64,000 nucleotides of DNA from Salipiger mucosus DSM 16094 (lineage in GTDB: Bacteria; Pseudomonadota; Alphaproteobacteria; Rhodobacterales; Rhodobacteraceae): assembly GCF_000442255.1 (NCBI RefSeq), contig NZ_KE557274.1, positions 190,467 to 254,466 on the forward strand, written 5' to 3'. Numbering within the stretch: the first letter of the stretch is position 1; each line of letters begins with the position of its first letter. The translations under genes and the position numbers were made by a program. The notes under the pieces are model-generated. The model did not search any database. It saw only the letters and a program-made list of their open reading frames with translations, and had not been told where the DNA came from. Of this stretch, positions 59,871 to 64,000 are shown in pieces.

Positions 59871-62800
59871 TCAGTCGTCTTCGTCGTCATCGACGATGAA
59901 CTGGGACAGCAACTGGGTTGTGATATCGTCGGAGTCCGGCACCTCATCACCGCCTTCCTGCCCGCCACTGCCAGCGTCGGAGCCTTCGCCCTCATCCGAC
60001 GCATCCAGTTTTTCCGCCTCGTCCACCATGTCGTCCAACTCGTCGAACAGGGATCCGGCCGCCCGGGTGACGTTGTCATCGACATCTGAGGTCATGATGT
60101 CCTCCGGCCGCGGCATGTCCTCGTCATCCATCAGCGACGCGGGATCGATGGCGTCGATGATCTGTTTTTCGACCTGGTCCCGCGAAGTGTCGGAATCATA
60201 ATCCACGGCCGCCAGCGCGTTCATGACATCGTCATTGGCCGCCAGGTCACCGGACATATCGATCTCGCGCTCGTCATGATCGTCGTCTCCTTCGACCAGG
60301 ACCTGGTGGGAGATCCCACGTTTGATCATGTGCCCCTTCCGGCGCTCGGTCGCTTGATCCGTCGTATCGTTGCCCTCTGCGCCTTGGGCCCCGGCTTCAG
60401 AACCGTCATTGCCATTCTCGTCAGCGTCACCTGCACCGTCATTGGCTCCCAGGATCCTGTTATTGAATTCCTCGAGCGCCTCGGACTGCTCGTGAATGAC
60501 GGCGGCCACCGCACAGGCGCCGGCATCGGCCGGCTTGTTGCGCGACTTGATCATGTAGTCGAAGACCTTCACCGCGTTGGCAATACGATCCCGGCTGCCG
60601 CGGGCTTCCTTCACCGCCTCCTCCGCGGCCGTCTTGTTTCCGGAGATGAAGTCCTCCGACAGCATCCTATCGGTGATTTCAGGAAGTTTCCGCGCCCGCT
60701 CGAGATCGTCGTAGTCGGGCTTGGGAACCTTGATGAAGTGGTTGGCGCGCAGCTTGAGCTTGCTGTTGTCGACCGCACCTTCAGGGTTGGCGTAGAACGA
60801 CTTCGCGCGCACCACCTTCTCCTGGAAGGTGATGTGCATCATGCCCTCGGTCTGGGCCTTGAGGTCGGTGAAGTTCACTCGGTCCGTGGCCTCGATCCGG
60901 GCGTCCATCTGGTCAGAGTAACCGACACCCAGTTCGCCTGCCTTGCCCTGGTAGCCGCCGGTCTGGGCCTTGAGACCCTTGCCGCCGGCTTCGACGGCAA
61001 GCTTACCGGTGGTCTCGGCTTCTTCCGTCCGCATGAAGATCTTGGTGTTCGTGTTCGCGATGATCGATGCGGCCTCTTTCTCGTTGAGGCGTTTCATCGC
61101 GGGAATATCCTGGGAGGCGTAGACCATGGTGAAGCCCAGCGAGCGGGCTTGGGCCGCCATCAGGGCCATGCCTTCCACCGTGTAGTAGCCGACCTCGTCG
61201 AGCACGCAGATGAACGGCGAAGGCGAGTTGGTGGGGCGGTTCTCCACCACCTGCGCCCAGCTCCCCTCGAGTGACGAGCCCAGGGTGGAGCCCATCATGC
61301 CTTTCAGGGTGGCCACCACGATCTTGCCGAGGTTGGCGATCTCGTCGCCGGACTTTTCGAGCGCCGGCAACATGATCACCAGAATGCGACGGTTGAGAAC
61401 CACGTCGAACATGTCCACCTCGCCGTTGGGCGTGTGGAAGATGTGCCCGTAGACGTCCGCGAGGCTCCCGAGGATCTTCGTGAACTGCATCTCGAGATAA
61501 CCGTGCTGGTCGAGGGTGGTCTGGGCCTGCTTGTACCCTTTCTCGGGCTGAAAGCCGGGCAGGGAGGTCAGGTAAGACTTGATCTGCTTCCTGATCGGCT
61601 GCGGAAGATCGGGAAACTTCTTCTCGTCGCCGAGATCGATGATCTTCCGCAAAGACATGAATTCGCGGATCTCGCCCACGTTGAGATCGACGTGGCCCTC
61701 GTCACGCAGCCAGGTCAGCGCCCGCATCACACCGGTCAGCATTGCCGTTGCACGGCCCTTCCACATGGCGCCGTCGCCGCCGGCATCATCCATGAGGGAC
61801 ACGACCATCTGTGTCAGAGAGTCCGAAGAGCCGGTCGAGAAGGGGTTCAGCGTGTTGGACATGAGCTTGCCGCCCATGGCGCCGAGGTCCTGGTTGCCGG
61901 TCATGAAATTCAGAACCAGCAGGTCGTCCTCGCGACCGAACCGGCGGGCGAGGGCATAGACCTTCGCAAAGAGCGCCACATCGCCCTTGCCGTCGCAGAA
62001 CAGGAACCCTGATCCCCACATGAGAGCGTTCGCCGCGAACCCGAGAAGGGATTCCGTGTTGTGCGTCACGATGAAGTCGTCCGTGACGTAGAGATGATCC
62101 GGGTGATCGATGTAGATACATTGCGCCGGCTTCCGTCCGACCGGGTCGATGGAGGCAACCCTGGACATTTCCGGGGTGGCGCCAGGACGCGCGATCCTGA
62201 TTTCCTGGGTCTCCCCCTGGCTCGCCCGGGCAATGATCTCGAGGGTATCGATGATTTCCGGCTCCCCGGAGCTCCCGAAAACCTGCCACAGGTGGTCACC
62301 GCAGGCTTCGGTGGTGGCCCCGTTTTCCAGTGTGATCCTGAAAATCGCGACCTCTCCCTGGGGGTAGATCGCTTTCACCGCGGCGCGTCCGCCATCCGGC
62401 GTCGATACTTCATGACCGACCCGCAGATCTCCCATGCGAACGAACCCGTTGGGTGTCAGGACACCGGCCTCCAGCGGCTGCGCCTTACCGGCGCCGGTGG
62501 TCCCGACAACGAGGAAGTGCTGCCTGGCATCGTCGTTGGTCAGCCAGACCTCCTTGCCGGTCTTCATCTCGTTTCCAAGGAAGAAGATCCCCTTGGCCGA
62601 CGTGGGCTTGCCATGTGCCGGGTGCGGCTGGTGGGGATCGGAAAATCCGCTCTGGATCGGCATCTTCAAGGGCGCCGTTTCTTCGCGCTTCATGCCCCAC
62701 CGGTAGAACAGGACCGCGCAGATAAAGATGAACTCTGATATGCCAGGCAGCGCCCAGGCACTTGCGCCCAGGATGAACAACAGCGTGAGCATGTTGTTCG

Positions 62801-62969
62801 GGATCCTGATCCAGTCGGCAAACTTCTTGAGTTTGCCCCTCGTGTCGCGAACCAGGAACTCTTCGTTGAGCTCCTGCTCGTTCGTCAGACCCCGCGTTTT
62901 TCTTTCCACCATGCGCTGACTCTTCGCCTCGGTAACCGCTTGCCGGGCAAGTAGTCGCCAAAGGTTCAA
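59871..62969 (-). CDS. trbC: TrbC/DotL (IcmO)-like coupling ATPase containing a class 3 mini-intein
   Basis: The 1032-residue translation (890 after splicing) belongs to the IncI TrbC/DotL branch of VirD4-like coupling proteins. It has two N-terminal hydrophobic segments (MLTLLFILGASAWALPG, FIFICAVLFYRWG), then HFLVVGTTGAGK|TESLLGFAAN, where the P-loop is broken between Lys and Thr by the intein (62058-62483). Walker B is FICVLDEVGYYTVEG, followed by VYASQDIPAMKRLNE. The C-terminal 200 residues are acidic and disordered, as in DotL, where they bind adaptor proteins. It brings DNA-protein substrates to the type IVB channel at the inner membrane. Unspliced protein should lack ATPase activity. 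Confidence 0.88.
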   Translation of the reverse strand: MNLWRLLARQAVTEAKSQRMVERKTRGLTNEQELNEEFLVRDTRGKLKKFADWIRIPNNMLTLLFILGASAWALPGISEFIFICAVLFYRWGMKREETAPLKMPIQSGFSDPHQPHPAHGKPTSAKGIFFLGNEMKTGKEVWLTNDDARQHFLVVGTTGAGKAQPLEAGVLTPNGFVRMGDLRVGHEVSTPDGGRAAVKAIYPQGEVAIFRITLENGATTEACGDHLWQVFGSSGEPEIIDTLEIIARASQGETQEIRIARPGATPEMSRVASIDPVGRKPAQCIYIDHPDHLYVTDDFIVTHNTESLLGFAANALMWGSGFLFCDGKGDVALFAKVYALARRFGREDDLLVLNFMTGNQDLGAMGGKLMSNTLNPFSTGSSDSLTQMVVSLMDDAGGDGAMWKGRATAMLTGVMRALTWLRDEGHVDLNVGEIREFMSLRKIIDLGDEKKFPDLPQPIRKQIKSYLTSLPGFQPEKGYKQAQTTLDQHGYLEMQFTKILGSLADVYGHIFHTPNGEVDMFDVVLNRRILVIMLPALEKSGDEIANLGKIVVATLKGMMGSTLGSSLEGSWAQVVENRPTNSPSPFICVLDEVGYYTVEGMALMAAQARSLGFTMVYASQDIPAMKRLNEKEAASIIANTNTKIFMRTEEAETTGKLAVEAGGKGLKAQTGGYQGKAGELGVGYSDQMDARIEATDRVNFTDLKAQTEGMMHITFQEKVVRAKSFYANPEGAVDNSKLKLRANHFIKVPKPDYDDLERARKLPEITDRMLSEDFISGNKTAAEEAVKEARGSRDRIANAVKVFDYMIKSRNKPADAGACAVAAVIHEQSEALEEFNNRILGANDGAGDADENGNDGSEAGAQGAEGNDTTDQATERRKGHMIKRGISHQVLVEGDDDHDEREIDMSGDLAANDDVMNALAAVDYDSDTSRDQVEKQIIDAIDPASLMDDEDMPRPEDIMTSDVDDNVTRAAGSLFDELDDMVDEAEKLDASDEGEGSDAGSGGQEGGDEVPDSDDITTQLLSQFIVDDDEDD
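62058..62483 (-). other. Class 3 mini-intein (142 residues) inside the Walker A motif of the coupling ATPase
   Basis: Intein residue 1 is Ala (AQPLEAGVLTPNGFVRMGDL, block A), so there is no Cys1/Ser1. Block B ends ACGDHLW with the Trp; block F reads AQCIYIDHPDHLYV with the Cys nucleophile position; block G is VTHN followed by Thr of the extein. Trp, Cys and Thr thus form the WCT set of class 3 inteins, where the block F Cys starts splicing. Between blocks B and F there are about 50 residues, too few for a homing endonuclease. Removing it joins GTTGAGK to TESLLG, restoring a canonical P-loop. Confidence 0.88.
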
Positions 62970-63037
62970 AGGGATTAACGCTTCGTTCAGGGCGGCCGAC
63001 CATATCCCTGGAATACAGGAAAGACAGGGAAGGCGGC

Positions 63038-63229
63038 ATGGCGAAGAAACCGGGAAAGAAAGCGCCGATCAGGCGAGGGCAGCGCCGCAGGGAAAGCCCG
63101 ACGTCGAAGTTCATCACCGACGAGGAACAGGCCGCCATCAACGAGTGGATGAAGACCAACGAGGTCGAGGTGCTCGAACCGGTCGACCCGAACGCGCCAC
63201 CGGAAGAAGAATCCGAGGATGAATCCTGA
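63038..63229 (+). CDS. Small basic protein
   Basis: A 63-residue protein, MAKKPGKKAPIRRGQRRRES then FITDEEQAAINEWMKTNEVE, with a very basic N-terminus and an acidic tail. GGAAGG lies 5-9 nt upstream of the ATG. The basic head suggests DNA or RNA binding. It is divergent from the coupling-protein gene and its stop abuts the convergent 63230 gene. Confidence 0.5.
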   Translation: MAKKPGKKAPIRRGQRRRESPTSKFITDEEQAAINEWMKTNEVEVLEPVDPNAPPEEESEDES

Positions 63230-63931
63230 TCAGGCGGTGACGGGATCCCCGAAAGTCATCACGTCGTCGAGGTCGGCATCACGGCAGAGACGGAAGGCGA
63301 TCCGAAGCGACGGGATGTCCATCGCGGCGATATTCTTCTCTGACAGCCCTTCCTCTTCCGCCTTGTGCGCAAGGTACCTGTAGGCGCGGGCCTTGGCCTT
63401 GTTGATGACCTTCTGAAGGTCATCCGGATCCCCCGCCCAATCGAGGATGTCGGGGGCCTCTTTCCAGAGCCGGTCGAACTGTTCACGGGTCAGCTTGCGC
63501 GCGCGCCTGGTTTCCGCATCCGCGATATCGGAGGCGAGGCTCCCGCCGGTATTGGCCGGCAGAACCGTCTTGCAGGCAGTCTCGGCTTCGTGGTTCGAGC
63601 ACAGATAGAACCAGGGTGATTTCGGGTTTCCGCACGCGAAGAACTTCTTCTTCAGCTCGAGGCGGCCGGCGCAATCGGGACACCGGTGCCCGGGACGAAA
63701 CCACCTGTCCCCCTGGCTTGACCGGACCCGAAGGTTCCCGGACTTCGTGTCGAGCACGATCCTGCTGCGCTCGAGGTCAGCCAGGTCGTCCGATGATTTC
63801 CCGGGCTTCGAGTCACCAAAGATGAACGCGGAATTGGCATGCTCGGACACGTCTCCCTTCTCCCACTCGGCAAAGGTCTTTTCCCCGCCCGGAATGGAAT
63901 AGTGAACGTACTGTGCTTTGCTCGATGCCAT
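63230..63931 (-). CDS. Hypothetical zinc-ribbon protein
   Basis: A 233-residue protein. Residues 80-125 contain CPDCAGRLELKKKFFACGNP, then LCSNHEAETACK, with Cys spacings like the topoisomerase zinc ribbon and probably binding DNA. The N-terminus (MASSKAQYVHYSIPGGEKTF) and a C-terminal helical region (KLTREQFDRLWKEAPDILDW) are not assigned. The ATG at 63931 is preferred over the upstream ATG at 63982 because the extra codons look non-coding. The remaining bases to 64000 show nothing further. Confidence 0.55.
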   Translation of the reverse strand: MASSKAQYVHYSIPGGEKTFAEWEKGDVSEHANSAFIFGDSKPGKSSDDLADLERSRIVLDTKSGNLRVRSSQGDRWFRPGHRCPDCAGRLELKKKFFACGNPKSPWFYLCSNHEAETACKTVLPANTGGSLASDIADAETRRARKLTREQFDRLWKEAPDILDWAGDPDDLQKVINKAKARAYRYLAHKAEEEGLSEKNIAAMDIPSLRIAFRLCRDADLDDVMTFGDPVTA

Positions 63932-64000
63932 GAAAGTCTCCGCGTGGACACAAAACATTGCACAGGAACGTGCGGTGTTCAATATTTATTCTTTCGAAAT

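Noticed and set aside
1-64000. CRISPR arrays, rRNA, tRNA, complete IS elements, relaxase, toxin-antitoxin pair
   Set aside because: None could be supported by eye; no direct repeat series with unique spacers, no tRNA-like cloverleaf and no transposase or relaxase motif were found.

Overview
The window looks like part of a large conjugative plasmid or plasmid-like replicon of an alphaproteobacterium, most plausibly a marine Rhodobacterales (Roseobacter-type) bacterium. The evidence is the high GC content, a MucR/Ros-type zinc-finger regulator, a GapR-family (DUF2312) protein, a ParA partition operon, and three hallmark ATPases of an I-type (IncI/Dot-Icm-like) type IVB conjugation system. No rRNA, tRNA, CRISPR array, complete insertion sequence, relaxase or classical RepA/RepABC initiator was seen.

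Layout. 0-7.4 kb: partial class III nucleotide cyclase, the TraJ/DotB-type ATPase, an HNH/coiled-coil protein, a pentapeptide-repeat protein, an H1-like Ala/Lys-rich protein and RecQ. 7.4-11.3 kb: a MucR-type regulator, then a Sel1 lipoprotein / L,D-transpeptidase / small membrane protein operon and an NTF2-fold protein. 11.3-19 kb: exonuclease I-like protein, an unknown protein, an orphan MotB-like protein, RecJ and a UvrD-type helicase. 19-29 kb: TraU/IcmB-type ATPase, a short low-GC island with a possible nuclease, a DnaQ-like exonuclease, a RecD2-type helicase and a prepilin peptidase. 29-35.5 kb: a tandem-domain GapR protein, exported proteins (one with a lysozyme-like look) and a divergent topoisomerase IA. 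35.7-39.3 kb: a parA operon followed by about 2.1 kb of non-coding DNA with regularly spaced TGGATATCCA-type repeats, a candidate centromere or origin. 39.3-46.5 kb: hypothetical genes, a 1.4-kb membrane-anchored disordered protein gene and a 1411-residue primase-polymerase/helicase.

46.5-56.3 kb is a cargo region of chromosomal type. It holds a TetR/SDR/MFS efflux cluster with a frameshifted SDR gene, and a DeoR-regulated ABC importer operon with an MBL-fold hydrolase. A truncated DUF262 gene lies at its left end and a truncated operon gene at its right end; the ABC part is bracketed by two 74-bp direct repeats. 56.2-64 kb returns to plasmid backbone, ending with a TrbC/DotL-type coupling ATPase whose Walker A motif is split by a 142-residue class 3 mini-intein.

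Working together, the backbone appears to supply its own DNA-processing kit (primase-helicase, topoisomerase, RecQ, RecJ, UvrD, RecD2, ExoI, DnaQ, dNMP kinase-like), partitioning and the motor proteins of a type IVB transfer machine. The most notable observations are the intein in the coupling protein, the tandem GapR fusion with a perfect 13-bp inverted repeat upstream, the repeat-bearing non-coding region beside parA, and a recurring DNA word (AAATCAGGAT and TTTTCAGGAT) found in different reading frames and outside genes.
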